Assembly (NCBI RefSeq): GCF_900101505.1
Contig: NZ_FMZI01000005.1
Coordinates: 124,001-188,000 of the forward strand
Source: Antarctobacter albus
Lineage (GTDB): Bacteria; Pseudomonadota; Alphaproteobacteria; Rhodobacterales; Rhodobacteraceae
Length of the DNA: 64,000 nucleotides
Direction of reading: 5' to 3'
A program made the position numbers and the translations under genes. Every line of letters starts with the position of its first letter. Positions within the stretch are counted from its first letter, which is position 1. Below, piece by piece: positions 38,671 to 47,583 of this stretch. The notes beneath the pieces are model-generated. The model saw only the letters and a list, made by a program, of their open reading frames with translations. It ran no database searches and had not been told where the DNA came from.

Positions 38671-38904
38671 AACTCATCAATCCGTGCTAGAACGCAGGGA
38701 CCGAGCCGAGGTGACCGAGAGCGGCCCCCTGCGGACATTCGGACTTGGTGGGGGACATGACCGGTCCCAGCACTTTGGGGATAGTCCATCTGGACGCAGG
38801 TCAGGCCTGCTATAAGCAAAAGACTAGCGCGTGCCGCAGTCGACGGCTACCAAGGAATGTGCTTCTGACGCATCTTCCCATTTGAAAGTAACGGAGTAAA
38901 CTTC

Positions 38905-40581
38905 TTGAAGATCAATAGCGTGAGCGTGAAAGGGTATCGCACCATCAAGGAGGAATTGGCCTTCAATATGGATAGGTCCATCACCTTTGTTGGGCCAAAC
39001 AATTCCGGAAAGACAAATACGCTCAAGGCAATTAAGTATTTTTTCACTGGGTATGAGAATAAATTCTCCTATGACTTTGAGGCGGATATTTGCAAGGGTG
39101 AAAAATCACTCAGAACCAGCATTCAATTGACCGTCGGAGAAATAAACCCGCTAGAAGACTCTGATATTATTGAAACTGTAGATGCCATCAGGGCGGCTCT
39201 CTTGATCATGCCAGGTCCTGTTGAAGAGATTACCCTTTACCTCACCTTCTCACCCAATTCAAACCCTGTATATCGCGTATACCCGAATAGCAAGAGCCCC
39301 AAAGGTAGTGAAGGGGTCGCATACTCAAGGCTTGTTAGACGACTTTTCGACCTTGTATTAGATCGAGTTTCGATCCATTACATCCCCTCCGAGAAAAGTG
39401 TAGTAGAATTATACAAGGGGCTTGTTGAACCATTTCTGTTCAGAGAGCTTTACGACGTTATTCTTCCTCACCTGGGAGAACTTGATCAAAAACTCACAAG
39501 CATTGCCGGCGAGATAAACGACATACTTGCAGACGGAGGCTTGAGCGCTATTTCCTCGTCCTTTTCACTACCTAAGAATCCGGAGAGCTTTTTTAGGGAT
39601 GTGAATTTCAACCTCAGAGATATAAATGAAACAAGCGTATTTGAGAAGGGGATGGGCATCCAGTCAGCGACACTAATGAGTGGTTTTTGCTGGATTGCTA
39701 AGCAGGAACGCCAAGCGGGTAAGCTTTCTGTTTGGCTTCTGGAGGAGCCGGAATCGTTCCTGCATCCAGAGATGGTTGGGCAATGCCTGCGCCTCCTGTC
39801 GAAGTTGGCGGAAGATGCTCAGGTAATTACAACAACTCACTCTTTAGGCTTCGTACCCCAAGATCCGAGCAAAGTAATCGGCGTTCAATTGAATGCAGGC
39901 TGGACTGAGACTGAGAAATTCAAAACATACCATGAGGCCACAAAAAAAATCCGATCTTCTCTTGGAGTGCGCTTCTCCGACTACTACAATCTTTCATCCT
40001 TTAATGTTTTTGTTGAAGGTCAAACCGACCGCCTCTACCTCAAAACTGTCCTGAAAGGGATTTCGAAGAATCCAAGCCTGTGCGACGAATATCCAACACT
40101 TATGTCAGAAGACTTGAGCGTCCAAGATTTTGGAGGGACATCAGGACTTGAAGGTTTCTTAAAGGCGACCTTTGAGTTCATCAAAGGGGAGCGAGCAACG
40201 ATCACGCTTTTCGATGGAGACGATGCTGGCGATAGGGCGAGAAAAGCTCTCCAAGGATACCTCGGCAATAAGAATATCGGATTCGAACACAATCGTGACT
40301 TTGTGATTCTTCGAGATCGGTTCGCTGTTGAGGGCTTACTGCCGGACTCGTGGATCAAAGAGATATATAATGATCACCCAGGCTGGTTTGCGGATTATGC
40401 AGAAGATTCCGGAGGAGCAATCCTCCCTTTTAAAGTCAAAGATGCAAATAAAGATAGCTACCTGAAAGCCTTCGAGCACATGGTTTCTGAGCGGGAAACA
40501 GACGAGTGGATGGGGCGATGGAAGCCTGTATTGGATGCTTGCGAAAAATCACTTTCGGATCAGCATGCCCGGCTTATGTGA
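38905..40581 (+). CDS. OLD-family ATP-dependent nuclease (AAA ATPase plus TOPRIM)
   Basis: A 558-residue OLD-family protein with AT-rich codons. The ABC-type ATPase has Walker A VGPNNSGKTN (about 29-38) and Walker B WLLEEPESFLHP (about 280); the TOPRIM nuclease has VFVEGQTDRLYL (about 370) and TLFDGDDAGDRARKA (about 433). The start is a TTG at 38905 with GGAG upstream. OLD proteins of phage P2 and many defence islands cut DNA and exclude other phages. No UvrD-like partner (as in Gabija) is adjacent, so it is probably a single-gene system. Confidence 0.82.
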   Translation: MKINSVSVKGYRTIKEELAFNMDRSITFVGPNNSGKTNTLKAIKYFFTGYENKFSYDFEADICKGEKSLRTSIQLTVGEINPLEDSDIIETVDAIRAALLIMPGPVEEITLYLTFSPNSNPVYRVYPNSKSPKGSEGVAYSRLVRRLFDLVLDRVSIHYIPSEKSVVELYKGLVEPFLFRELYDVILPHLGELDQKLTSIAGEINDILADGGLSAISSSFSLPKNPESFFRDVNFNLRDINETSVFEKGMGIQSATLMSGFCWIAKQERQAGKLSVWLLEEPESFLHPEMVGQCLRLLSKLAEDAQVITTTHSLGFVPQDPSKVIGVQLNAGWTETEKFKTYHEATKKIRSSLGVRFSDYYNLSSFNVFVEGQTDRLYLKTVLKGISKNPSLCDEYPTLMSEDLSVQDFGGTSGLEGFLKATFEFIKGERATITLFDGDDAGDRARKALQGYLGNKNIGFEHNRDFVILRDRFAVEGLLPDSWIKEIYNDHPGWFADYAEDSGGAILPFKVKDANKDSYLKAFEHMVSERETDEWMGRWKPVLDACEKSLSDQHARLM

Positions 40582-40937
40582 CGCTTAAATAGAAAAGGTC
40601 GACCTGTTGCAAAGCTACAGCTAACTGCGCTGTTCTGCGCGACCACGGCAGCGCAGTTAGCGATCTCTGCCGTTCTTGCGATCCTTAGCGAAGGTCCGCT
40701 CTCCGCCCCTCCCGGACGATTACGAACCGGGCAACTCCTCCTGCCCCGCGGCTTTCGCCTGCGTGTGAACCGCACAGCCCCCCAAAACTCAGACGCTGGG
40801 CAAGGCATCAACTAACTTTGACAGCTTGCCCCGTGATCGAGTATCAGCGCCCTGCGGCGAGGCCGGATCAGCCTGAAAGGACGGCTGGACGGAAGCGGAA
40901 TTAGACCGTGGATGGTTCGCACCGCCTCCCGCTCCAC
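40582..40937. repeat. Gap with long perfect inverted repeat after the OLD gene
   Basis: GCTAACTGCGCTG at 40620-40632 and CAGCGCAGTTAGC at 40649-40661 form a perfect 13-bp stem with a 16-base loop, 39 bases after the OLD gene stop. No T-run follows. It may end transcription or be part of a small repeat element. I see no gene in the rest of this 356-base gap. Confidence 0.5.
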
Positions 40938-41480
40938 TCACATCCCACCCAACAGTTCCCGCGTCCAGCCGGACATCGACCTCATCCGCGCGCGATACTC
41001 CGGGGCCAGGGCCTGCCAGGCGGGCCGGAAGGTCTCGCAGGCCTTCCACGGCTGGCGCCCTTCGTCCCAGTAGTGCGGGCGGTCATCCATAGGCACGCCG
41101 CACAGGACGACCCGGTCGAATCCCATGTCGATCAGCGCGACCTTGGCCGCGAACAGGCCGGATGATCCGGACCTGGTCTGCCCCGGGAACTTGTAGGGGA
41201 TGAACTCCGTTCCCTCGGGCAGATCCTTGCCCGCGTGACAGCGCCCCGCCGCACCGTGGCCCAGGTGGCGCCGCGCGGGCGGATAGCCGCGATCGGCGCG
41301 CCCCCGCACCCAGCCCTTGCCGATCCAGTGCGTCGCGTGCAGCGACACCCAGGCGTCCAGCTCTCCCGGCCAGACCATGCCCGCATCGTTCGCCGCGATC
41401 GCGCCGTCGACCGGGCCGCCATAGGCGGAAATGTCGTCCTGCAGCGTGCCACCGCCGCCCAGGACAAGGCAGGTTCTCAT
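40938..41480 (-). CDS. Phage protein of unknown function, Rossmann-like start
   Basis: A 180-residue protein beginning MRTCLVLGGGGTLQDDISAY, a Gly-rich loop like a nucleotide-binding Rossmann turn, with DRVVLCGVPMDDRPHYWDEG in the second half. It is the last gene of the prophage late region in this direction. Its start overlaps the stop of the preceding 56-residue gene as ATGA. I do not recognise the family. Confidence 0.55.
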   Translation of the reverse strand: MRTCLVLGGGGTLQDDISAYGGPVDGAIAANDAGMVWPGELDAWVSLHATHWIGKGWVRGRADRGYPPARRHLGHGAAGRCHAGKDLPEGTEFIPYKFPGQTRSGSSGLFAAKVALIDMGFDRVVLCGVPMDDRPHYWDEGRQPWKACETFRPAWQALAPEYRARMRSMSGWTRELLGGM

Positions 41481-41647
41481 CTAAGCAACTCCGGAACGAT
41501 GGCGCGGACGTCATGGTGCGCCTCGACCCAGGCGCGCGCGGGCGCGGCACCGCGGGCCGCCGCGACGACCTCGGACAAGTCGGGCGTGATCCCGCCCCTG
41601 CCCGAATAGCTGTTGTGCATCTGGCGGGTCAGGTCGCCGTCCAGCAT
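41477..41647 (-). CDS. Small phage protein, 56 residues
   Basis: A 56-residue protein (SGRGGITPDLSEVVAAARG in the centre) whose stop overlaps the start of the next gene. The ATG at 41647 is chosen because the upstream part of the frame is unlike a protein; no clear ribosome site is seen. Unknown function. Confidence 0.45.
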   Translation of the reverse strand: MLDGDLTRQMHNSYSGRGGITPDLSEVVAAARGAAPARAWVEAHHDVRAIVPELLR

Positions 41648-41767
41648 GGTCGACGGTTGACCCGAATCCAGTTTCTGGCAACCATGACCTGCAATCGACA
41701 AATAGCCGGTAAGATCGCAAGACGAGGCAGATCCGGCTGACCAAAATACCATTTTTTAAGGTTGAAT

Positions 41768-42832
41768 ATGAAGCACTTGTTTCTCGCCGTTGTCCTTCTG
41801 TTCCCCAACGCGGTATTCGCAAACTATTACATAGGGGTAAGAGTTTCAGATACATCCAAGAAATGCAGTGTTCAGGTTAATGAGGTAACATCCGACAGGG
41901 CCCGAAACGCGGGCATCGTGAGCGGCGATGTCGTCAAGAAAGTCGATACGCTCAAGGTCTGCACCAATGAAGCGCTCATTGCGGCGGTTCAGAAGGCCGG
42001 CATCGATGGCAACCAAAAGGTAACTGTAACACTTACTTCAAAAAACGGCTCCACCAAGACCATAGACGTACCGATCAAAAGCAGGGAACGCCCGTCCGCT
42101 GCATACCGCGCATACTCGATCAAGGAGGAGCCGTTTTATGCCCTTCCACTCCTCGTTGGTATCCATCCCCGGCAAGTGGATTGCGCACTTTCTCATGCAC
42201 CAACCTGGTTTTCCGGAAGCCTGCGGGACCTGGCCGAAGAAGCCGTTTTCATTGCTTTCAGTCTCGGCGGGAACGAGGATCGTCTTCAGAGCGCTATGAT
42301 GAAGCTGCCCCTAAGCTATCCCGGGACTATGGCTTGGATCTTGACCCAAGACAAAGAGAAGATGGAGCGGGAGTTCAGAGCTTTCGGAGACATCATGGAA
42401 TCGAAAGATCCCTGCAATTTTTCGAACATCTCCGATCCAGCAAAGATCTACGAAACCTCAGGCCCTTTCCAATCGGTTATCGGCATAACTTACAGCACAA
42501 ACAGCGAAGCTGTGATTGCAGACCTTTACCCTGACATGGTCCTCAACTCGATTGGCAAACAAGCCGGTTTCGGGCCTGGCCAGGATTCTACATCCGTCGG
42601 TGTCTACGTATCGGGCATTAAAGATGGAATGGCCGCGCAGAACGTGGGGCTTGAAGCCGGCGACATCATTACCTCGATCAACGGCATCCCCGTAAATGCA
42701 GAGAACCTCAAGGAGGTCGTCCGCAAGTTTCCGCCCGGTCAAACTGTTTTTGCGGTCGTACTGAAGAAGGGAGCGCTGAAAGTCCAACAGGTCGGACTGC
42801 TCCTGTCGGAGCGACCTGAGCCCGAAGACTGA
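41768..42832 (+). CDS. Secreted double-PDZ protein, prophage cargo (moron) candidate
   Basis: A 354-residue exported protein: signal peptide MKHLFLAVVLLFPNAVFA, an N-terminal PDZ-like domain (residues 20-100, NAGIVSGDVVKKVDTLKVC), a middle domain of unknown type with paired Cys, and a C-terminal PDZ domain (residues 255-345, QNVGLEAGDIITSINGIPVN). No protease triad is visible. AAGG precedes the ATG at 41768. It is on the opposite strand to the lysis genes and AT-richer than they are, as expected for a moron. A role at the cell envelope is inferred. Confidence 0.65.
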   Translation: MKHLFLAVVLLFPNAVFANYYIGVRVSDTSKKCSVQVNEVTSDRARNAGIVSGDVVKKVDTLKVCTNEALIAAVQKAGIDGNQKVTVTLTSKNGSTKTIDVPIKSRERPSAAYRAYSIKEEPFYALPLLVGIHPRQVDCALSHAPTWFSGSLRDLAEEAVFIAFSLGGNEDRLQSAMMKLPLSYPGTMAWILTQDKEKMEREFRAFGDIMESKDPCNFSNISDPAKIYETSGPFQSVIGITYSTNSEAVIADLYPDMVLNSIGKQAGFGPGQDSTSVGVYVSGIKDGMAAQNVGLEAGDIITSINGIPVNAENLKEVVRKFPPGQTVFAVVLKKGALKVQQVGLLLSERPEPED

Positions 42833-42945
42833 CGGCTTCCGCAGCTTTTCGACCGCGCGTGCAGGATCTCACTACCCGGGAACTGCGATGAGGGCATCGA
42901 CTCCGGCTTGGCGTAGATAATGCCTTTGCAAGCATAGGGCGATCT

Positions 42946-43221
42946 TCACTGCGCAAGCTCCGCCCGCCTCTTCGCGCTCGCCGGCGTGTGATCGGCACAG
43001 CGGGCGCGGGTCCAGACACCGGCCGCACAGCCGCGCGCAACGGTTTCGTCGATGCGCTCCTGGTCCTCGATCGTCAGGCCCTGCGCGCCGGGCAGCGCGT
43101 CACCGAGGGTCGCTGACAGGCCCGGCACACTCTCCGGCTGCGAAATCCCACAGCCCCCCAGAAGCAACACAGTCGCGGCGGCCCAGCTCCGCCCAGATCG
43201 CGGCTTTCGTGGCATCGTCAT
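42946..43221 (-). CDS. Rz1-like outer spanin lipoprotein
   Basis: A 91-residue protein with a lipoprotein signal: basic start MTMPRKPRSGRSWAAATV then lipobox LLLGGC. The mature part contains two more Cys. AGGAGA precedes the ATG at 43221, which lies inside the preceding spanin gene in another frame. As an o-spanin it would link to the inner-membrane spanin and fuse the membranes at lysis. Confidence 0.65.
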   Translation of the reverse strand: MTMPRKPRSGRSWAAATVLLLGGCGISQPESVPGLSATLGDALPGAQGLTIEDQERIDETVARGCAAGVWTRARCADHTPASAKRRAELAQ

Positions 43222-43321
43222 TCTCCTGTTGGATGTCCCGGGCATGGTCGCGCCTCCCCAGCGCGTAGATCCCGGCGGCAAGGCTGGCGGCCAGCGCCAG
43301 CGCGATGGCAAGGCGGGTCAC
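43100..43321 (-). CDS. Rz-like inner spanin
   Basis: A 73-residue protein starting at a GTG that overlaps the upstream stop (GTGA). It has one N-terminal membrane segment (LAIALALAASLAAGIYALG) and a short helical periplasmic part (RDIQQENDDATKAAIW region) with two Cys. It overlaps the lipoprotein gene by 122 bases in a different frame, the arrangement of Rz/Rz1 spanins. Shorter than lambda Rz, so function is inferred from architecture. Confidence 0.6.
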   Translation of the reverse strand: MTRLAIALALAASLAAGIYALGRRDHARDIQQENDDATKAAIWAELGRRDCVASGGLWDFAAGECAGPVSDPR

Positions 43322-43605
43322 GCCTCGATCTCCGGCAGGTCGATGGTCTGCCCCGCAAGCTGGTGCGTGCTGTCCGGCAGGAACCGGATGCGGCCATTCT
43401 CGACAAAGCTGTGGCATCGCTGGGTCTTCCTCTCCGGGCCCCACTCTCTCCACGCATTGATCGACGGGCTGATCGTCGGCCGGTCGACGTCACCGTTGAA
43501 CGACCAGACCGGGCGCTGCGCAGAGTCGGTGTTCAGAACATGCGTCCAGCCGCAGCCGGGGCAGTCGAAGGAAACGGATTGGCCCCGCCGAGTAACCCGG
43601 CTCAC
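43318..43605 (-). CDS. DUF6527-type phage protein
   Basis: A 95-residue protein with FDCPGCGWTHVLN at the N-terminus, PTISPSINAW in the centre and CHSFVENGRIRFLPDSTHQL at the end; Cys and His residues suggest metal binding. I recognise this as DUF6527, common beside phage lysis genes. The start is a GTG overlapping the endolysin stop (GTGA). Confidence 0.65.
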   Translation of the reverse strand: MSRVTRRGQSVSFDCPGCGWTHVLNTDSAQRPVWSFNGDVDRPTISPSINAWREWGPERKTQRCHSFVENGRIRFLPDSTHQLAGQTIDLPEIEA

Positions 43606-44357
43606 TTCCACACCGCCTTCAAGACGCGCACGAGGACCAGCAGGCCGAGAGCAGCGGCCAGGAACAGGCCCAGCCCCCATGCCGCATCCAGCGCCCAGGG
43701 TGGCGCGCTGTCGATCACGCGGGCGCCGCCATAGCCCGTCCCTGCCCCGCCCAGCACCTTGGTCGCCTCCTTCAGCGAGGTGTCGATGCGCGAGGTGACG
43801 GGGTCCTTGGGGTCCGGCTGCGGCGCGGCGCGGATCTGGCGCAGGGCGGTCATGACTTCGTCGATGCTGGCGTGCGCCTTGTTGAGCCCGTCACCCGCGT
43901 AGTAGCTCTGCCCGGCCCGCACGGTGCGCCCCTTGACCTGGACATCATGCGGCACCGGCAGGCTCGCCCACTCTTTCGCCAGCGACAGGGCGAAGGCCTC
44001 GGGCGCCATGCGGCCGGCCAGGAAATCGTCCAGGCCGCGACGCCGCAGCAGCCCCAGCGCCAGCCGGTCCTGCGTGGCCCGGTCGTACCGGGCGGTCAGG
44101 GGCACGCCCGCCTCGCGGTAGAGCCCGCGCAGCGTGTCCTCCAGGATCTGGTAGGCCCCCGCCGCCTCGCTGTTGTACCGGCGGTCGATGCTGTCCTGCC
44201 AGTCCAGCACCTGCCCCACGGTCATCTCGACCAGCGGGCGCGGCGGGTGATCCTGCGATTTGATCCCGCCCCAGACGGCGCCGTAATCGTCGGCGCTTTC
44301 GTGCAGGCGCAGAACCGCCAGCAGCGGTTCGACCGCCGCGATGGTCTTGTCGGTCAT
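43602..44357 (-). CDS. Endolysin, lambda R-like lytic transglycosylase with membrane tail
   Basis: A 251-residue enzyme whose first 150 residues resemble phage lambda R (GH104 type): HESADDYGAVWGG near residue 19 with the likely catalytic Glu, EAAGAYQILEDTL near 63, QDRLALGLLRRRG near 95 and KEWASLPV near 128. Residues 222-248 form a membrane anchor (ALDAAWGLGLFLAAALGLLV), which lambda R lacks. It would cut murein glycan strands; the anchor may hold it at the membrane until holin action. Confidence 0.78.
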   Translation of the reverse strand: MTDKTIAAVEPLLAVLRLHESADDYGAVWGGIKSQDHPPRPLVEMTVGQVLDWQDSIDRRYNSEAAGAYQILEDTLRGLYREAGVPLTARYDRATQDRLALGLLRRRGLDDFLAGRMAPEAFALSLAKEWASLPVPHDVQVKGRTVRAGQSYYAGDGLNKAHASIDEVMTALRQIRAAPQPDPKDPVTSRIDTSLKEATKVLGGAGTGYGGARVIDSAPPWALDAAWGLGLFLAAALGLLVLVRVLKAVWK

Positions 44358-44464
44358 GCCGAGTCCTTTCGATTGTCGGATGTGTCGTCGCGCACCAGCG
44401 CGCGCGGCAGCAGCGGCCCCCGGCGCCAGAGGCCCCAGAGGTTCAGCGCCAGGCAGCGCTTCAC
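44354..44464 (-). CDS. Very small phage ORF linking holin-like and endolysin genes
   Basis: A 36-codon frame that starts at a GTG overlapping the stop of the holin-like gene (GTGA) and ends overlapping the endolysin start (ATGA). The peptide (VKRCLALNLWGLWRRGPLLP, then acidic tail) is basic with a hydrophobic patch. The perfect coupling at both ends argues it is translated; it may act in lysis or just couple translation. Confidence 0.5.
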   Translation of the reverse strand: MKRCLALNLWGLWRRGPLLPRALVRDDTSDNRKDSA

Positions 44465-44787
44465 TTGAGGCCCAGGGCCTGGGCCAGCTTGTCCCAGAAC
44501 AGCGCCACGCCCCCGGCAGCCATCGACCCGAGACAGCCCAGAACGATCCCCGCGCCGGTCATGCGGGCCTTCCAGCTGGTGACGGATCGCGTGACCGGCT
44601 CGACCTCGTCCAGCCGCGCCTCGATCCCGCTGATGCGCAACTCGCGCAGGTTGTCCTCCTGCCTCTGGCGGACAAGTTCCTCGCGCAGACCCTCGGTCGC
44701 CGCCCGCTGGGTCTCTGCCTCGTGCAGCATGCGTTCCATCGTCCCGGCGAGGCGCCCCAGTTCGGCGGCCAGTCGTTCCTCTGTCAT
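44461..44787 (-). CDS. Holin-like coiled-coil membrane protein
   Basis: A 108-residue protein with a long helical coiled coil (about residues 1-75, rich in Glu, Arg and Leu) and one C-terminal membrane segment (GAGIVLGCLGSMAAGGVALF, about 78-97). The start overlaps the tail spike stop as ATGA. Position just before the endolysin suggests a holin or antiholin-type lysis protein. Confidence 0.62.
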   Translation of the reverse strand: MTEERLAAELGRLAGTMERMLHEAETQRAATEGLREELVRQRQEDNLRELRISGIEARLDEVEPVTRSVTSWKARMTGAGIVLGCLGSMAAGGVALFWDKLAQALGLK

Positions 44788-47570
44788 GCGAAGGTGACCG
44801 CCCCGGCGGCGCTGACCACCTCCCAGATCCCCGCCTCCAGGCATTCGACGGTGATGCAGCCGGGCACGGCGATGGTGGCCGTACTGGCGCTACCGTGAAA
44901 GCTGTCCCCGCTGGTGACGACATAGCCGACCGCATTGCCGCCGGTGTTGCGGTTGGCCAGGGTGAATGTCGCGCCCACCACGGCGGGCGGCAGCGTCCAG
45001 TTCGCCGCCGTGCCGCCGGTGTAGATGCAGTTCTGCCCGACCATGTCATAGGTCAGGGTCTGGGCCGTGGTGCGCTTGAAGATGCCGCGGAAGACGTTGT
45101 TGGCGATCCGGATCGTGCCCGCCAGGGTCACGCCGCTGGCGATGTCGAATTCGTTGCCCGTGGCGGCCTTGACCTGGTTCATGGCGACCAGCAGGTCCTG
45201 CACCGTCTCGGACCCGCCGATGGCAATGCCGAAGTTGGACCCGGCGTTCGACACGTCGACGATGTTCTCGATGATGCTGATCCGCTCGAAGGTCGATCCG
45301 TCGTTTTCCGTGTTGATCCGGATGCCGTAGACGATCGAGGCCGCCGTCGCCGCATCGACGGAGATCACGTTGCCGGTGCAGGAATACTGTTTCGGGCCGG
45401 TGGTGGCCGTCTCCAGCATGATGATCGAACAGGTCTGGGAATCGGCGCCAAGGTATTCGGTGATCACGTTGCCGCGGATCGCCACATCGTTGGTGTCCAG
45501 CCAGGTGAAGATCACGCTGACCGCCTTCGACTTGGCGCTGACATTGTCCGAGACGTTGACCCCGTGGCCGTCGCGGGCCGAGACGGCGATGTCGTACTGG
45601 GTGCAGCCCTCGGTGTAATTGCCGGTGCAGCTGACGTTTTCCGCCTGGATGTAGATGCCGGTCTGGTTGGCAGAGGTGCCATCGCACTTGATGACGTTGT
45701 CCGACACGACGCAGGCATAGCCATAGGGCGCATCCAGCGGCGAGGCCTCGCGCGACAGGCCCTTGACCGCGATCGCGCCGTTGTTCGCGCGCCCGCCGTT
45801 CTCGATCACGTTGTCGCTGACGTTGGAAAACCGGCACTTGGTATAGATCGCCTCGGCATCCTGCGTGCCGGCGTTGTAGAGATCGAAGACGATGTTGCCG
45901 CTGATGACCGCCCGCTTGCCGAAACAGATCGCGGCGTGGGTTTCCGCATCGGACACGCTGGACACGATGTTCTCAAAGACATTGCCCTCGATCACGTAAT
46001 CGCCGCGGTTGTCCATTTCGTCGGTGTCGTTCCCGCCGAACTGGATGCAGAAGATCGTCCCGGCGCGGGTGATGTCGAGGAAGTAGTTGCCCGTCGCGCG
46101 CCCGGTGCCGATCTGGTCCGCCTGCACGATGAAGCCGGATCCGCAGTCATGAACATAGTTGTCGGTCAGCCGGATGCGGTCGATCGTGATGGTCTGCGTC
46201 GTGGTGTCGATGCACTTGTCCCAGCCGGTCAGCACCGTGTCGTGGAACTGCAGGAAGCCCACGCCGTGGGCCAGGTCAAAGATCCGCTGCGAGGCATCGC
46301 AGGACAGGGTGACCTGCCGCGCCCGGAAATCGTCAATCGCCGCCGACGCGGTGAAGGCGGCGCCCGACCCGGTGTAATTCAGCGTGCCCCGGCCCGAGAA
46401 ATGCACCCCACCCGACGGCAGGGTGATCGCCGTCGAGAAGTTGATCGTGGTGCCGCGCTTGGTGACGATCTCGGCCCCCGCCGCCCGCGTCACCGCCGCC
46501 TGTAGCGCCGCGCCGGTCGTGCCGAAGGCTGCCAGGTGATAGCGGCCCCGGCTGTCCGGCAGGACCTCGAACGCGACCCCGCCGGCGTTGGTGAAATCTC
46601 CGCCAGAGGCCACGACCTGCACGGCCAGCCCCTCGGACCGCGTCCGCACGATCGTGCCATTGGCGAACCCCGTGTGGCTGGCGCTGGCCAGCGCCGCCCG
46701 GTCATCGTAGACGATGTCGCCCAGCCACCCCAGCAGCACGCCCGCGCCGCTGACGTTCTGGTAGACGCGCATGCCCGGCGCCGTCGACACAAGGAAGATG
46801 TCGTCGCTGACCGTGGCCGCCTCGCCCGCCGCCAGGCTGGCATAGATCGGATTCCCCGCCGCCTGCGCGGCCAGTTCGGCCACGCCCTGCGCCGCCTCCG
46901 CCGCCGTCTGCGCGGCCTCGGACCCGGTCTCTGCCAGCTCTGCCGCGGTCTGCGCGGCCTCTGCCGCCGCCTGTGCCGCCTGTGCGCCCGACAGCGTGGC
47001 CGCCGCGCTGGAGGTCGAGGTCAGCCGGTACTGCGTGCCGTCGTAGCGGAAGTCGATGACCATGTCCTCGACCAGGAACCCGGCCGCCAGGGCGCTGCCG
47101 TCCGCGTCGACCAGCGCCAGCGCGCTGCCCCCGTCCACAGCAACGGTGACGGCGCCGGTATTGTCCGCTGCCACCTGCATGGTGAAGGTCTCGGCAAAGG
47201 CGCCCGACTGCCAGGACCGGTTCGCGGTGGCCGCGATCGCATCCGCCGTCCCGCCCGCCGTCAGGATCACCGGGTCCGACGAGGTGAACCCCTCGGGCAG
47301 GTCGGCGACCTTGACCCAGGCGTCGGACTGTTCCTGGTAGACACCGCGGTTCGAGGCCGTGGCATCGTTCAGCACCATCGCGAAGCTGCCACTGGTCACG
47401 CCCGAGGCCGTGGGCAGATCGGCAAGATCGTCCTCGTAATAGCCGATGGCCGAGCCCAGCAGGCTCTCGAAATACGCCAGCAGCGTCGCCAGCTCGGTCG
47501 AAACGACCTGGTGGTCCGCACGATTGGGAAGGCCCAGCACCACGGTGCGGGCGGGAAGAGCAACAGCCAT
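44784..47570 (-). CDS. Tail spike/fibre with right-handed beta-helix
   Basis: A 928-residue protein. The N-terminus (1-100) probably joins the tail. An Ala-rich heptad stretch of AAEAAQTAAE type (about 165-205) looks like a trimeric coiled coil. Residues 350-800 contain Asn/Gly-rich repeats (such as ISGNIVFDLYNAG and VSDNVIENGGRANNG) typical of a right-handed parallel beta-helix, as in tail spikes that cut surface sugars. The C-terminus is a small beta domain. It should bind the host and may degrade its polysaccharide. Confidence 0.82.
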   Translation of the reverse strand: MAVALPARTVVLGLPNRADHQVVSTELATLLAYFESLLGSAIGYYEDDLADLPTASGVTSGSFAMVLNDATASNRGVYQEQSDAWVKVADLPEGFTSSDPVILTAGGTADAIAATANRSWQSGAFAETFTMQVAADNTGAVTVAVDGGSALALVDADGSALAAGFLVEDMVIDFRYDGTQYRLTSTSSAAATLSGAQAAQAAAEAAQTAAELAETGSEAAQTAAEAAQGVAELAAQAAGNPIYASLAAGEAATVSDDIFLVSTAPGMRVYQNVSGAGVLLGWLGDIVYDDRAALASASHTGFANGTIVRTRSEGLAVQVVASGGDFTNAGGVAFEVLPDSRGRYHLAAFGTTGAALQAAVTRAAGAEIVTKRGTTINFSTAITLPSGGVHFSGRGTLNYTGSGAAFTASAAIDDFRARQVTLSCDASQRIFDLAHGVGFLQFHDTVLTGWDKCIDTTTQTITIDRIRLTDNYVHDCGSGFIVQADQIGTGRATGNYFLDITRAGTIFCIQFGGNDTDEMDNRGDYVIEGNVFENIVSSVSDAETHAAICFGKRAVISGNIVFDLYNAGTQDAEAIYTKCRFSNVSDNVIENGGRANNGAIAVKGLSREASPLDAPYGYACVVSDNVIKCDGTSANQTGIYIQAENVSCTGNYTEGCTQYDIAVSARDGHGVNVSDNVSAKSKAVSVIFTWLDTNDVAIRGNVITEYLGADSQTCSIIMLETATTGPKQYSCTGNVISVDAATAASIVYGIRINTENDGSTFERISIIENIVDVSNAGSNFGIAIGGSETVQDLLVAMNQVKAATGNEFDIASGVTLAGTIRIANNVFRGIFKRTTAQTLTYDMVGQNCIYTGGTAANWTLPPAVVGATFTLANRNTGGNAVGYVVTSGDSFHGSASTATIAVPGCITVECLEAGIWEVVSAAGAVTFA

Positions 47571-47583
47571 GCTCGCCTCTCTG

